A stretch of 64,000 nucleotides of DNA from Flavobacterium salmonis (GTDB lineage: Bacteria; Bacteroidota; Bacteroidia; Flavobacteriales; Flavobacteriaceae), in contig NZ_CAIJDP010000069.1 in the NCBI RefSeq assembly GCF_903819435.1, positions 62,001 through 126,000 on the forward strand, written 5' to 3'. Below the pieces are notes generated by a model. It saw nothing but the letters and a program-made list of their open reading frames with translations. It did not search any database and was not told where the DNA came from. Made by a program: the position numbers and the translations under genes. Numbering within the stretch: the stretch's first letter is position 1; every line of letters begins with the position of its first letter. Shown here one piece after another: positions 35,148 to 44,633 of this stretch.

Positions 35148-35506
35148 TAAGGACAATGACGACAGGCATTACCGCAACAGGTTCCTCTTTTTAAATGAAA
35201 CCATGTTTTAAAAACATAATTGCCATTTTCAATGTAATAATCAATGTCTTCAATTAGTTTTTCAGTTTTTGGTAAGCATATCGCTTTGTTTTTAAGTGCT
35301 TTTTTAGGAGTAATAGTTTCTACATAGGCATCAATTTTGTCGATACATGCTTCTTTAAAACATTCTGGACAAAGACAGTCTCCTCCTTCTGAAAGATTAA
35401 AAATCGGGGGGAAGTCATTGCACCAGCAATTGTTTTCAGGAGAAATATTACCGCAGCTAAAGGAAGATTCACAGCTTGAACAAACTTTCGTTTTTATATT
35501 ATTCAT
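35144..35506 (-). CDS. Cysteine-rich CWC / DUF5522 protein
   Basis: A 120-residue protein with two cysteine-rich parts. The N-terminal CSSCESSFSCG plus NCWCNDFPPIF form the cysteine-rich CWC motif, followed by CLCPECFKEAC. The C-terminal IDYYIENGNYVFKTWFHLKR and GTCCGNACRHCPY match DUF5522. Twelve or more cysteines suggest one or two metal sites (zinc or iron-sulfur), not tested. The two parts are often separate genes; here they are fused. It lies divergent from btuF; no link to B12 is known. Confidence 0.75.
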   Translation of the reverse strand: MNNIKTKVCSSCESSFSCGNISPENNCWCNDFPPIFNLSEGGDCLCPECFKEACIDKIDAYVETITPKKALKNKAICLPKTEKLIEDIDYYIENGNYVFKTWFHLKRGTCCGNACRHCPY

Positions 35507-35575
35507 AAATATTTAAAAATTGGTTTGTCTAAATTTGTAAGAATAAAGGTGGGTAAAAAAAATAATAAATTACGT

Positions 35576-35583
35576 TACCTTTG
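35576..35583 (+). promoter_or_regulatory. -7 box upstream of btuF
   Basis: TACCTTTG fits TAnnTTTG, 73 nt before the btuF ATG. No B12 box or other riboswitch blocks are visible in this leader. Confidence 0.45.
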
Positions 35584-35656
35584 TCATTATTGATAAAGAC
35601 ATTATTGGGAGCAGACAATAATAATGCCATATTTCCTGAAACAATATAACATGCAT

Positions 35657-36799
35657 ATGAAACATTTATTTTCTAAATTTATTTTTATTGTCTCATTTTT
35701 TATACTGACAGGATGTAAGAAAAATGAAAGCAAACAAATTGTAACTTCTAAAATTCCTAAAAATACTATCGAGTATGCTTCCGGACTTTCTATTGTAAAA
35801 CACGAAGGATATTCAGTTGTGACAGTTTCGAATCCCTGGCCGGAAGCCAATAAAAATTTTAAATATATTTTAAAAGAAAAAGATGCTGAAGTGCCTGACA
35901 GCCTGCAGAATTATACAACTATTAAAGTGCCTTTGGAATCAGTTGTGGTGACTTCAACAACCAATATTCCGTTTCTTGAAATGCTCGATGTCGAAAATAA
36001 ACTGACGGGGTTTCCACATACAGATTATATTTCTTCTGAAAAAACCAGAGCATTAATAGATAAAGGTGCTGTTAAAAATGTGGGGCAGAACGAAAAATTA
36101 AATATGGAACAATTAATAGAATTGTCACCGGATTTGATTGTGACTTTTGGAGTAGACAATAATAATCCAATGCTGGATAATTTGAAAAAAAGTGGCTTAA
36201 ATGTACTCATTCAGGCTGATTGGATGGAGCAGTCTCCACTTGGCAAAGCGGAATGGATTAAACTTTATGGAGCTTTATTTGGAAAAGAAGACAAAGCAAA
36301 AGAATTATTCGATAAAATTGTGACAAGTTATAATCAGGCAAAAAAATTAGTAGCCGGAAAATCTGCAGCTTCTACTGTTTTGTACGGTTCAATGTATGAA
36401 GATGTATGGTATGTGGCAAAAGGAAACAGCTGGGTTGCCAAATTTATGAAAGATGCTCAGTCCAATTATTTATGGTCAGATTTAGAAGGCACCGGAAGCC
36501 AGGGCTTGTCATTTGAAAAAGTTTTGGACAAAGCCAAAACCGCAAACTTCTGGATTGTTTCAGGATCCTTTAAAACTTTAGACGAATTACAAAAAGCAAA
36601 TCCGCATTATAATGAATTTGATGCTTTTAAAAACAAATCAGTTTATTGTTTAGAAAGTAAGTTTGGAGCTACAGGCGGAACTATTTATTATGAATTATCA
36701 CCAAGCAGGCCTGATTTGGTTCTGAAAGATTATATTAAAATTTTTCATCCGGATTTATTGCCGGGTTATGAGTTTACTTTTGCAACTAAACTGAATTAA
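35657..36799 (+). CDS. btuF: Cobalamin ABC transporter substrate-binding lipoprotein
   Basis: Start taken at ATG 35657 (MKHLFSKFIFIV), giving 380 residues with a lipobox at FFILTGC. Two lobes of the helical-backbone BtuF/FhuD fold are visible: VVVTSTTNIPFLEMLDVENK, LIELSPDLIVTFG and, in the second lobe, WVAKFMKDAQSNYLW with VLYGSMYEDVWYVAKGNSW. Its genes for permease and ATPase follow directly (1 nt and 22 nt). Assignment to B12 rather than iron-siderophore rests on the cob/btu neighbourhood, since the fold alone does not separate the two. Confidence 0.8.
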   Translation: MKHLFSKFIFIVSFFILTGCKKNESKQIVTSKIPKNTIEYASGLSIVKHEGYSVVTVSNPWPEANKNFKYILKEKDAEVPDSLQNYTTIKVPLESVVVTSTTNIPFLEMLDVENKLTGFPHTDYISSEKTRALIDKGAVKNVGQNEKLNMEQLIELSPDLIVTFGVDNNNPMLDNLKKSGLNVLIQADWMEQSPLGKAEWIKLYGALFGKEDKAKELFDKIVTSYNQAKKLVAGKSAASTVLYGSMYEDVWYVAKGNSWVAKFMKDAQSNYLWSDLEGTGSQGLSFEKVLDKAKTANFWIVSGSFKTLDELQKANPHYNEFDAFKNKSVYCLESKFGATGGTIYYELSPSRPDLVLKDYIKIFHPDLLPGYEFTFATKLN

Positions 36800-36800
36800 A

Positions 36801-37829
36801 TTGCCGAACAGAAAAAGAAATACGATTTTATTTAGCATTTTAGCTTTAGGACTTCTTCTGATGTTTTTTGCGAGTATTAGTTTGGGTTCTGTGAATATTC
36901 CGTTTAAAGATGTTTATGCAAGTTTAACAGGAGGTGAGGCTAGTAAATCGACTTGGGAATATATCATTATTAATTATCGTTTGCCAAAAGCCATTACCGC
37001 CATTTTAGTTGGAACCGGACTTTCAATAAGCGGTTTGCTAATGCAGACTTTGTTTAGAAATCCGCTTGCAGGACCGTATGTTTTAGGATTAAGTTCAGGT
37101 GCAAGTTTGGGTGTAGCTTTTGTAATTCTGGGGGCAGGCTTTTTGCCACCCTTTTTGAAAATAATTGCATTATCATCATACGGAATTGTTTTGGCTTCGA
37201 CTTTAGGAAGTACACTCGTTTTACTCTTGGTTTTGTTAGTTTCACAGCGATTACGGGATACAATTGCAATTTTGATCGTTGGATTAATGTTTGGAAGCTT
37301 TACAACAGCAATCGTAAGTGTTTTGACCTATTTTAGTACTGCTGAACAGCTTCAGAAATTTACTTTTTGGTCCTTAGGAAATCTTGGAAACCTTTCATGG
37401 AAATCAATCATTGTTTTAGCTATTAGTGTGTCTTTTGGCTTAGTTTTAAGTGCATGCAGTATCAAGCCTTTGAACGCTTTGCTACTGGGAGAAAATTATG
37501 CAAAAAGCATGGGGTTGAATTTTAAAAAAGCCAGATTAATAATCATTTTTGCGACCAGTATTCTAGCCGGAAGTATCACTGCTTTTGCAGGTCCGATTGC
37601 TTTTATTGGTCTTGCAGTTCCGCATATTGCAAAACTGACTTTCCAAACCAGTAATCATATGATTTTGTTTTGGAGTACTTTGCTTTTTGGAGCTATTATC
37701 GTGCTATTTTGTGATATAGTTTCTCAAATGCCCGGTTTTGATGTGACGCTTCCAATAAATGCTATTACATCTATAATTGGGGCACCAGTTGTGATTTGGT
37801 TATTGGTACGAAAAAGTAATTTTAAGTAA
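36801..37829 (+). CDS. btuC: FecCD-type ABC permease (cobalamin import)
   Basis: A 342-residue inner-membrane protein with about ten helices. The motifs RLPKAITAILVGTGLSISGL, MQTLFRNPLAGPYVLGLSSG and, near the end, FAGPIAFIGLAVPHIAKL (the loop that contacts the ATPase) are classic for the BtuC/FecCD family. The start is TTG one base after the btuF stop; no ATG lies near. With BtuF and BtuD it completes an importer. Confidence 0.87.
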   Translation: MPNRKRNTILFSILALGLLLMFFASISLGSVNIPFKDVYASLTGGEASKSTWEYIIINYRLPKAITAILVGTGLSISGLLMQTLFRNPLAGPYVLGLSSGASLGVAFVILGAGFLPPFLKIIALSSYGIVLASTLGSTLVLLLVLLVSQRLRDTIAILIVGLMFGSFTTAIVSVLTYFSTAEQLQKFTFWSLGNLGNLSWKSIIVLAISVSFGLVLSACSIKPLNALLLGENYAKSMGLNFKKARLIIIFATSILAGSITAFAGPIAFIGLAVPHIAKLTFQTSNHMILFWSTLLFGAIIVLFCDIVSQMPGFDVTLPINAITSIIGAPVVIWLLVRKSNFK

Positions 37830-37851
37830 TTAGTTTAAATCAATTGCAAAA

Positions 37852-38628
37852 ATGAACACCATCCTCTCAACTTCAAATTTAAGTATTGGCTACAAAATCA
37901 AGAAAGTTGCTGTGACTATTGCCCAGGATTTAAATCTGACTTTCGATTCGGGAAAACTCGTTGCTTTAATTGGAGCCAATGGAGTAGGAAAGTCAACTTT
38001 ACTGAGAACGATTACAGGAATTCAGCCTGCACTAGAAGGAAGTGTCTCTCTAAATGATAAAAATATAAACACCTACAAACCATTAGATTTAGCACAAAGC
38101 CTAAGTTTAGTTTTAACTGAAAAACTGCCCCCAAGTAATCTCTCAGTCTTTGAATTGGTGGCATTGGGCCGTCAGCCTTACACCAATTGGGTGGGAACTT
38201 TAACAGAAACTGATATTGATAAAGTAAGGCAGGCAATGGCATTAACCCAAATAGAACATTTAGCTACAAAAAGGCATTTTGAAATAAGTGATGGTCAATT
38301 GCAAAAAGTTTTAATTGCAAGAGCTCTGGCACAGGACACGCCCTTGATTATTCTGGACGAACCTACAACACATCTCGATTTACTGCATAAAGTTTCACTG
38401 TTCAAATTGCTGAAAAAGCTAACACAGGAAACTCAAAAATGCATTTTGTTTTCAACACACGACATTGATCTGGCAATTCAGTTAAGTGACGAAATGATTA
38501 TAATGACGCCCGAAATGGTAGTACAGGATGAACCTTGCAATTTAATTTCACAAGGAAGTTTTGCAACATTATTTAAAGACGAACATATTGTTTTTGATGC
38601 AGAGAAAGGGAAGTTTATTGTGAGTTAG
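37852..38628 (+). CDS. btuD: ABC transporter ATP-binding protein (cobalamin import)
   Basis: A 258-residue ATPase. Walker A LIGANGVGKST, Q-loop region SLVLTEKLPPSNLS, signature ISDGQLQKVLIARALAQ (a D in place of the second G of LSGGQ, as occurs in this family) and Walker B LIILDEPTTHLD with switch FSTHDIDLA. It follows btuC by 22 nt. The last 14 nt overlap the end of the converging membrane-protein gene. Confidence 0.87.
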   Translation: MNTILSTSNLSIGYKIKKVAVTIAQDLNLTFDSGKLVALIGANGVGKSTLLRTITGIQPALEGSVSLNDKNINTYKPLDLAQSLSLVLTEKLPPSNLSVFELVALGRQPYTNWVGTLTETDIDKVRQAMALTQIEHLATKRHFEISDGQLQKVLIARALAQDTPLIILDEPTTHLDLLHKVSLFKLLKKLTQETQKCILFSTHDIDLAIQLSDEMIIMTPEMVVQDEPCNLISQGSFATLFKDEHIVFDAEKGKFIVS

Positions 38629-39202
38629 TTTTTTTTGATTTCCACCCGTTTATTTTTCGATTAATAAATACAAAAAATCCAACAAAAGCTAAGAAAAAAG
38701 AAATCCTCATCGGCAATTCAATGAAAATGTTTGAAGGATAAATACTTGAATACATTGACCAGGAACTAGGTAAATAATCCCTGTGAAAAGAGGTTATGAT
38801 TATTACTATTCTTTCTATTGAAAGAATTAGTAAAATACTAAAAACTAATCTCAATAGAATATTTTTCCGGATTACTTTAAATCGTAATAATTGAGTAATA
38901 GAAAACCAAAGGAATGGCTGAAGCCAGACTGTAAACCAATATTCTCCAAACATTCTACTGAGTAGAGAAGCTTTACTTTCTTCATCTATGCTGTTTAAAT
39001 CAGTTATAGTTGCAATCATCCATACAATTAAATAAATAATTCCAACAAAGGAAATAGAACGATTAGATTGCTCATCAACTTGTTTAATAAGTTGGTTTTT
39101 TGTGAAAATTGAAAGAATTAGATATAGAATTGTGATTAAACCATATGCTGCAAAAAAATCAATTAATATTATTTCGAATGTAAATATTATTCTTTCAGAC
39201 AT
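38615..39202 (-). CDS. Multi-pass membrane protein of unknown function
   Basis: A 195-residue protein I do not recognise. Five hydrophobic segments (about residues 10-32, 48-66, 90-110, 118-137 and 165-183) are visible, with SNRSISFVGIIYLIVWMIAT in the second. The C-terminus is basic. Its end overlaps btuD by 14 nt in converging orientation, with no terminator between. It lies 9 nt downstream of trmL on the same strand and may share its transcript. Confidence 0.65.
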   Translation of the reverse strand: MSERIIFTFEIILIDFFAAYGLITILYLILSIFTKNQLIKQVDEQSNRSISFVGIIYLIVWMIATITDLNSIDEESKASLLSRMFGEYWFTVWLQPFLWFSITQLLRFKVIRKNILLRLVFSILLILSIERIVIIITSFHRDYLPSSWSMYSSIYPSNIFIELPMRISFFLAFVGFFVFINRKINGWKSKKTNSQ

Positions 39203-39211
39203 TTTGTTGAT

Positions 39212-39676
39212 TTAATGATTAAATTTCTTCAATCCAATCTGCCTCTTAGCTTCCCCAACCACAAACGCAACTGAATTAGCAATATTAAAAGAACGAATAA
39301 GCGGAGACATCGGAATAGTCAAATGATTTTCGAATCTTGCCATAAACTCCTTACTCAAACCAACACTTTCTTTCCCGAATACCAGCCAGTCACCATCCTG
39401 AAATTCATTTTCCAAATACGATTTATCAGAATGTGAACTCATTAAAAACACACGGGATTGATCCGGAATCTGTGCTATCCATTCTTCAACATTTTGATAT
39501 TCGGTTACGTCAAGGTGAACCCAATAATCCAAGCCGGAACGTTTTAGATTTTTATCATTAATTACAAATCCAAACGGATGAATTAAATGCAGTCTGCTTT
39601 CTGTGCCTACACACAAGCGGCCAATATTTCCGGTATTGTTTGGTATTTCCGGTTCTACGAGAACAACGTTTAGCAT
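39212..39676 (-). CDS. trmL: tRNA (cytidine/uridine-34 2'-O)-methyltransferase
   Basis: A 154-residue SPOUT enzyme. MLNVVLVEPEIPNNTGNIGR is the N-terminal signature, LVFGKESVGLS is the SAM-knot loop and MSPLIRSFNIANSVAFVV is the third motif with the usual RSFNLxNS pattern. It methylates the wobble 2'-hydroxyl of tRNA-Leu isoacceptors. Length and motifs are complete. Confidence 0.93.
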   Translation of the reverse strand: MLNVVLVEPEIPNNTGNIGRLCVGTESRLHLIHPFGFVINDKNLKRSGLDYWVHLDVTEYQNVEEWIAQIPDQSRVFLMSSHSDKSYLENEFQDGDWLVFGKESVGLSKEFMARFENHLTIPMSPLIRSFNIANSVAFVVGEAKRQIGLKKFNH

Positions 39677-39718
39677 GTTTTTTTTGAGTTTTGAGTTATA
39701 AGTGATAAGTTTTTTTGG

Positions 39719-39763
39719 AATTATCTAATTGGCTAATTGCCACATCATCTAATTCTCTAATTG
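39719..39763. repeat. AT-rich dispersed repeat (AATTATCTAATT family), copy 2
   Basis: AATTATCTAATT-GG-CTAATTG followed by ATCTAATTCTCTAATTG. It shares order and most bases with copy 1 at 14993-15029. The last 15 nt form the 3' end of the pseudouridine synthase gene, so the repeat supplies its final codons (QLEN-stop). Confidence 0.55.
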
Positions 39764-40315
39764 ATCAACCTCACGAACTTCACCCGCTTTTAAGTTTTGC
39801 AAATATACATTTCCTATTCGAACACGTACAAGTCTTAAAGTAGGAAAACCAACTGCGGCGGTCATTTTTCGAACCTGACGAAATTTTCCTTCATTAACTG
39901 TTATCGAAGCCCATGAGGTTGGACCATGACGTTCGTCCCTGATCTTTTTGGCTCTTGGACCAAAATCAGGAATTTCGGTAACGATAAAAGCGGTACAGGA
40001 TTTTGTTTTGTATTTTACTCCTTCAAAACCAATTTCTACACCTTGCTGCAATTGTTCAATGGCTTCGGGAGTTATAATTCCGTCAACCTGAACGTAATAT
40101 TCTTTGTCTACTTTCTTGCTTCTTATCTGTTCGCTGACTTTTCCGTCTGTAGTCAGCAAAAGCAAACCTTCAGAGTCTTCATCGAGCCTTCCTATTGCCA
40201 TTGTCCCTTCCGGAAAATCATGCAATTCACCTAAAAGCTTTTTCTTTCTTTTTAATTCATAAATAAATTGGCTGAGGTAGCCATAAGGTTTAAAAAGAAT
40301 AAAGTGTCTGTGCAT
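39749..40315 (-). CDS. rRNA large-subunit pseudouridine synthase (RluE/RsuA type)
   Basis: Start chosen at ATG 40315 (MHRHFILFKPYGYLSQF), giving 188 residues; the frame is open further upstream but that part is not family-like. The catalytic aspartate is in MAIGRLDEDSEGLLLLTTDG, followed by KVDKEYYVQVDG, and EGKFRQVRKMTAAVGFPTLR is the C-terminal signature. No S4 domain is present, as in RluE, which modifies U2457 of 23S rRNA; the exact target here is inferred. Confidence 0.9.
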   Translation of the reverse strand: MHRHFILFKPYGYLSQFIYELKRKKKLLGELHDFPEGTMAIGRLDEDSEGLLLLTTDGKVSEQIRSKKVDKEYYVQVDGIITPEAIEQLQQGVEIGFEGVKYKTKSCTAFIVTEIPDFGPRAKKIRDERHGPTSWASITVNEGKFRQVRKMTAAVGFPTLRLVRVRIGNVYLQNLKAGEVREVDQLEN

Positions 40316-40452
40316 TTTTAATTTTTTGCAAAGATAGTTTGTTTCATCTTCATTAAAAATAATCGTATAATAAACTAAAGGCAATGTTAAATCGTTTAGT
40401 TTTAAAATTTAGAATTCGTAATATTATAATAGTAATTTTAAATAATAATGAT

Positions 40453-40827
40453 ATGGAAACTAATAATTTAGGCTCTAAAAAGATAAATGGAGTACAAAAA
40501 AATATTGACGAATCGAAAGGAAAAAATATTTCTCACGACGGCAAATCTGAGGATGCAAATTTAAAAAAAGAAGTTGTTACGGATGTGCAGGGAAATAAAC
40601 AAATAGTAGAAAGGGCACGAAATGAAAACGAGGATATTCAAAAAGTAAAAGGTGATGCAAGTATGGAGGATGCCAATGCAAACCGTGGTGTTTCTACAGA
40701 AGAAGAAGCAAAAAAGACAGTCGAAAACAAAGACCGAAATTCGGATATTACACCAAATCGGTATCCTAATTCAAATCCTGAAAGTCATGAAGACAGAGGA
40801 AATATGAAATTGGATGAGGGAAATTAA
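40453..40827 (+). CDS. Small hydrophilic protein of unknown function
   Basis: From ATG 40453 (METNNLGSKKING) the product is 124 residues, almost without hydrophobic residues and rich in Asn, Lys, Glu and Asp (SHDGKSEDANLKKEV; TEEEAKKTVENKDRNSD; PNSNPESHEDRGN). It is probably disordered. The frame extends 69 nt upstream, but those residues overlap the neighbouring start region. I do not recognise a family; it resembles general-stress hydrophilins in composition only. A hairpin terminator follows, which supports its being a real gene. Confidence 0.5.
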   Translation: METNNLGSKKINGVQKNIDESKGKNISHDGKSEDANLKKEVVTDVQGNKQIVERARNENEDIQKVKGDASMEDANANRGVSTEEEAKKTVENKDRNSDITPNRYPNSNPESHEDRGNMKLDEGN

Positions 40828-40863
40828 AACATAACTCTTTAAAATTCTTTCATTATACAATAC

Positions 40864-40894
40864 AAAGACTGTCTGTTTTTCATTCAGTCTTTTT
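40864..40894 (+). terminator. Terminator after the hydrophilic protein gene
   Basis: AAAGACTG - tctgtttttcatt - CAGTCTTTTTT. The rest of the 326-bp gap to 41153 is AT-rich; I see no further repeat or RNA motif in it, only weak promoter-like A/T sequence before the next ATG. Confidence 0.75.
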
Positions 40895-41153
40895 TGCTTT
40901 ACTTATTTGCAGTATAATTGTAGGTATAGCTTTATGTTTAGAGTTTTTTGTTAAAAAAAAATAGCGGGGCTTAAAAAAATAATATCATCATTTCAATTGA
41001 AGAAAGGTTGTGAATAATTTAATTAGTTGTCGAATTTTTTAGCTATTGATGTGAAATGTTTATAAGTTTAGTGTATTTAAGTTTATAGTTTTATAATATT
41101 CCCTTAACTTTAAAGGGTATAAATTTGATTTCTAAAAACTCTATTTTTTAAAT

Positions 41154-44100
41154 ATGAAAAAGATCTACTCTGTACGCCATTTAATGGCTTTTTTAAGTTT
41201 TTTTTATTGCTTTTCTTTAAGTGTAAATGCGCAGACAATGCCGGAAGGGCAGAAACTTCCTTATAAGCAGAATTTTACAGGCTTAGGAACAACTTTTCCT
41301 TTAGGAATTCAAGGCTGGTCTGCAAGTACTCCTTCAAGCTTACCAACTCCATCAAATTTTACAACCTCGGGTACTATAGTAGGAAATAAAGGTTTAACTG
41401 CAGGTTCTGCTAGTTCTACTTCTGGAGATGTTTATAATTTTAATGACAAAATAGGAATTTTAAATGCGGGAAGCTTCCTTGATCAGGCAATTGGTCTTGC
41501 ATTAGAAACTACTAATTTCTACGGAATTCAAGTTCAATATGATGCGATGGTGATTCGTAATCCAACAGGAGTAGGAAGCCCGGCAACAACTAGAGTTAAT
41601 GAGTTCGTATTACAATACAGAGTCGGAACAACAGCAGCATTCACAACTTTGCCAACTACTGTTTATGTCAATAATTCAACTCAAAAAATAGGAGCTGGAG
41701 ATACTTCGGCGCAAAATCCTCAAGTTATAAAAGTAACATTGCCTTCAGATTGTGATAATCAGCCAGTCGTGCAGCTTAGATGGATTGCAAGACAACTTTC
41801 AGGTTCTGGTTCTCGTCCTTCTTTCGCAATTGACAATATTGATGTAAACAGCGATCACACAGCGCCAGTAAACGAAACCGGATTTCCAAAATCTGCTAAT
41901 ATATCCTCAACTCATTTTGATTTTTCGGATAAGTTGAATGAAATCGGAAAAACTTATTATGTTTTGCTTGCAGACGGGAATACAGTTCCAACTCCTGCTC
42001 AGGTAAAAGCAGGATTAGATGCCAACGGAAATGCTGCTTTACAAGCAGGATTTTTAACTATAGCAGATGCTTCATCGGCTTATACGAAAAATATTGCTGG
42101 TTTAACGCTATCAACTGCCTACAGCGTATTTTCTGTTTCTGAGGATGAATATGGAAATTTACAAACAGCAGTAAATAAAGTAGACGTTACAACAACAGCA
42201 ACTGCATTACCAGTAGTAACAACTTCTGTAGGTGCTCTTGATTTAGGTTCTAATGAATTAAACTTAGAATCAGCATCTAAAAGTTATCAAATTCAAGCAA
42301 TGGATCTTTTGAGCGATTTAACGGTTAGTGTTACACCAAATTTTTCGATCTCAAAAGATAATGTAACATTTGCTTCAATGCTTACTTACGCTGCTGCTGA
42401 CTTTGCTTCAAATGCTTCACAGACGGTTTATGTAAGATTTAATCCAAATTTAGCGGGTGCTTTTACAGGACAGATTACACATGAATCTACTTCTGTTATT
42501 AAAAATTTATCTTTAGAAGGAAGAGGAATCAATCCATACGTTCAAAATTTTGATGATCCAAATGTGTTAAGCAACAGTGGCTGGACGCAATATGATGCAG
42601 CAGGAACTGCAAACAAATGGGCATACACCACAACAGCAAGAAATGTAAATTCTGGAACCGGTGCGGTTTTTATGAATGGCTATTCTGATGCAGGATCCAG
42701 CAAAGATTGGTTAATTTCGCCAAAATTACGTTTAGATACTTTTGACAAATTACCATTATTATCTTTTTATTCTCGTAAGTTCTATCCGGGACCAGCTTTA
42801 AAATTAATGGTTTCTACGAATTACGATGGAGTAAGCAGCCCAGAAACTGCAGTATGGACAGAAATTGATGGCAGTTTTCCAACTACAACAGGATCGTATG
42901 TTCAATCTCAATATATTGATTTATCAGCTTTTAAAACTAGTCATACTTATGTAGCATGGGTTTATGAGACAACAATAGGCGGTGGTACAGGAAATGCTTC
43001 AGAATGGTCGTTTGATGATTACGCTATTGTAAACGAATCAGCTTATGTAGCGTCAAACCCTGTTTTAGATTTTGGTACTGTAGATCAAAACACTATTTCG
43101 ACTTCGCAATCTTTTACTTTTAAAGCCAAAGGATATGGAGATGTAACGATTATTGCACCTGCAGGTTATCAGATATCTGTAGATAATAGTTTATTCCAAA
43201 ACAGCATTATTTTGACAGAAGCCGATGCTTTTGCAGGGAAAACATTGTATGCGAGATTTGCGCCGACTGTAAAAGAATTTAAAATTGCCGGCCCGCTAAC
43301 AGTTACAGGAACTTCATTAAACAAACAGATAGGTTCTTTAACGGGATCTTCACTTCCAAAAGCAGAAACTTTTGATGTGGTAACTTATAATTTAGAATTT
43401 TTTGGTACCGATGTAAAAGGAACTGATAATGTTGAATTTGGCCCAACAGATGATGCCTTGCAAATCGAAAATGTGGCAAAAGTAATGAACAAACTGAATG
43501 CAGATGTGTATGTAGTTCAGGAAGTATCCGATGATCCGTCAATTGATGAATTGATTAAACAAATAAATATCAACGGAAAAACATTTGATAAATCAATTTC
43601 TACATCATGGTCGTATTCATTTAATGCAGCCGACCCGAATTTCCCTCCTCAAAAATTAGTGGTACTTTATAATACACAAACGACAACCGTAAAAAAGACT
43701 CGTGTAATGTTTAAAGAACTATATGATGATGTGCGTGCTAATACAGTAACTTTATCTGGTTATCCGGGCGGAAATGATGATAGTTTTTTCTCTTCAGGAC
43801 GTTTACCATATCTGGTACAAATAGAAACTAATATTGGCGGAGTTACAAAAGAGATTAACCTGATTGACCTTCATGCCCGTGCGAATAGCGGAACAGATAT
43901 AGGAAGATATAATATGCGTAAATATGATGCTCAATTTTTGAAAGACAGTCTGGATGTTCATTATCCAAATTCTAATCTGATTATTTTAGGAGATTTTAAT
44001 GATGATGTGAAAGCATCTGTTGTTACTCCAAATCCTTCCTCTTACGAAGCATTTGTTACCGATACCAGTAATTACAATGCACTTACTTTGGGAATCAGTC

Positions 44101-44576
44101 AGGCGGGTACTTATAGTTTTTTAAGTTCTGGCGGGTTTTTAGATCACATTATCATTTCTAATGAATTGACAGATGAATATATTGCAAATTCTATTGCTGT
44201 ATATGATCCGCGTACAGACATTGCAAACTATACAACGAACACTTCTGACCATGGACCTGTAATTGCACGCTTTGAATTGAAAGAAGATAATCTGGGTACA
44301 ATTGATTTTGAAACGAATAAAGGATTTGCTGTAAAAGTATTTCCTAATCCTGCAACAGATGTTTTTAATATTTCAGTGAAAAGCAATATAGATAAGAATC
44401 TGAAATTCAGAATCTATGATCTTAACGGACGTTTGGTAAACAATCCGTCGAATGTTACAGCTGGTCAGGATATAACAACAACATCAATTCCGGTAAGCCA
44501 TTTACAAAAAGGAATTTATATTTATACTTTGACAGAAAATAATAAAGTAGTGTGTAAAGGAAAGATTATAAAATAA
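41154..44576 (+). CDS. T9SS-secreted endonuclease/exonuclease/phosphatase-family protein
   Basis: A 1140-residue exported protein. Signal peptide to SVNAQ; a jelly-roll adhesin-like N-terminal part (about 40-215); Ig-like or spacer domains; a second jelly-roll, cleaved-adhesin like (about 460-625); then an EEP domain (about 734-1043) with TYNLEFFG, VYVVQEVSDD (metal-binding Glu), LIILGDFNDD and the catalytic SDHGPVIARFEL; and a type A T9SS sorting domain (VKVFPNPATDVFNISV to CKGKIIK). It probably degrades nucleic acid (or a phosphodiester) outside the cell, with the jelly-rolls binding a surface. It is a single-gene unit with a strong terminator. Confidence 0.85.
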   Translation: MKKIYSVRHLMAFLSFFYCFSLSVNAQTMPEGQKLPYKQNFTGLGTTFPLGIQGWSASTPSSLPTPSNFTTSGTIVGNKGLTAGSASSTSGDVYNFNDKIGILNAGSFLDQAIGLALETTNFYGIQVQYDAMVIRNPTGVGSPATTRVNEFVLQYRVGTTAAFTTLPTTVYVNNSTQKIGAGDTSAQNPQVIKVTLPSDCDNQPVVQLRWIARQLSGSGSRPSFAIDNIDVNSDHTAPVNETGFPKSANISSTHFDFSDKLNEIGKTYYVLLADGNTVPTPAQVKAGLDANGNAALQAGFLTIADASSAYTKNIAGLTLSTAYSVFSVSEDEYGNLQTAVNKVDVTTTATALPVVTTSVGALDLGSNELNLESASKSYQIQAMDLLSDLTVSVTPNFSISKDNVTFASMLTYAAADFASNASQTVYVRFNPNLAGAFTGQITHESTSVIKNLSLEGRGINPYVQNFDDPNVLSNSGWTQYDAAGTANKWAYTTTARNVNSGTGAVFMNGYSDAGSSKDWLISPKLRLDTFDKLPLLSFYSRKFYPGPALKLMVSTNYDGVSSPETAVWTEIDGSFPTTTGSYVQSQYIDLSAFKTSHTYVAWVYETTIGGGTGNASEWSFDDYAIVNESAYVASNPVLDFGTVDQNTISTSQSFTFKAKGYGDVTIIAPAGYQISVDNSLFQNSIILTEADAFAGKTLYARFAPTVKEFKIAGPLTVTGTSLNKQIGSLTGSSLPKAETFDVVTYNLEFFGTDVKGTDNVEFGPTDDALQIENVAKVMNKLNADVYVVQEVSDDPSIDELIKQININGKTFDKSISTSWSYSFNAADPNFPPQKLVVLYNTQTTTVKKTRVMFKELYDDVRANTVTLSGYPGGNDDSFFSSGRLPYLVQIETNIGGVTKEINLIDLHARANSGTDIGRYNMRKYDAQFLKDSLDVHYPNSNLIILGDFNDDVKASVVTPNPSSYEAFVTDTSNYNALTLGISQAGTYSFLSSGGFLDHIIISNELTDEYIANSIAVYDPRTDIANYTTNTSDHGPVIARFELKEDNLGTIDFETNKGFAVKVFPNPATDVFNISVKSNIDKNLKFRIYDLNGRLVNNPSNVTAGQDITTTSIPVSHLQKGIYIYTLTENNKVVCKGKIIK

Positions 44577-44599
44577 TAAAACGACAAATAATAAAACTA

Positions 44600-44633
44600 A
44601 AACAGGCAGTTCGATTGAGCTGCCTGTTTTTTT
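44600..44633 (+). terminator. Terminator after the T9SS nuclease-like gene
   Basis: AAACAGGCAG - TTCGATTGAG - CTGCCTGTTTTTTT, perfect 10-bp arms with a T7 tail. Confidence 0.88.

Noticed and set aside
35507..35656. Second cobalamin riboswitch before btuF
   Set aside because: None of the conserved blocks (B12 box, GCAACTGT core) is present in this leader.
40384..40452. N-terminal extension of the hydrophilic protein
   Set aside because: The 23 extra residues differ in composition from the rest and lie in the upstream region of the divergent gene.
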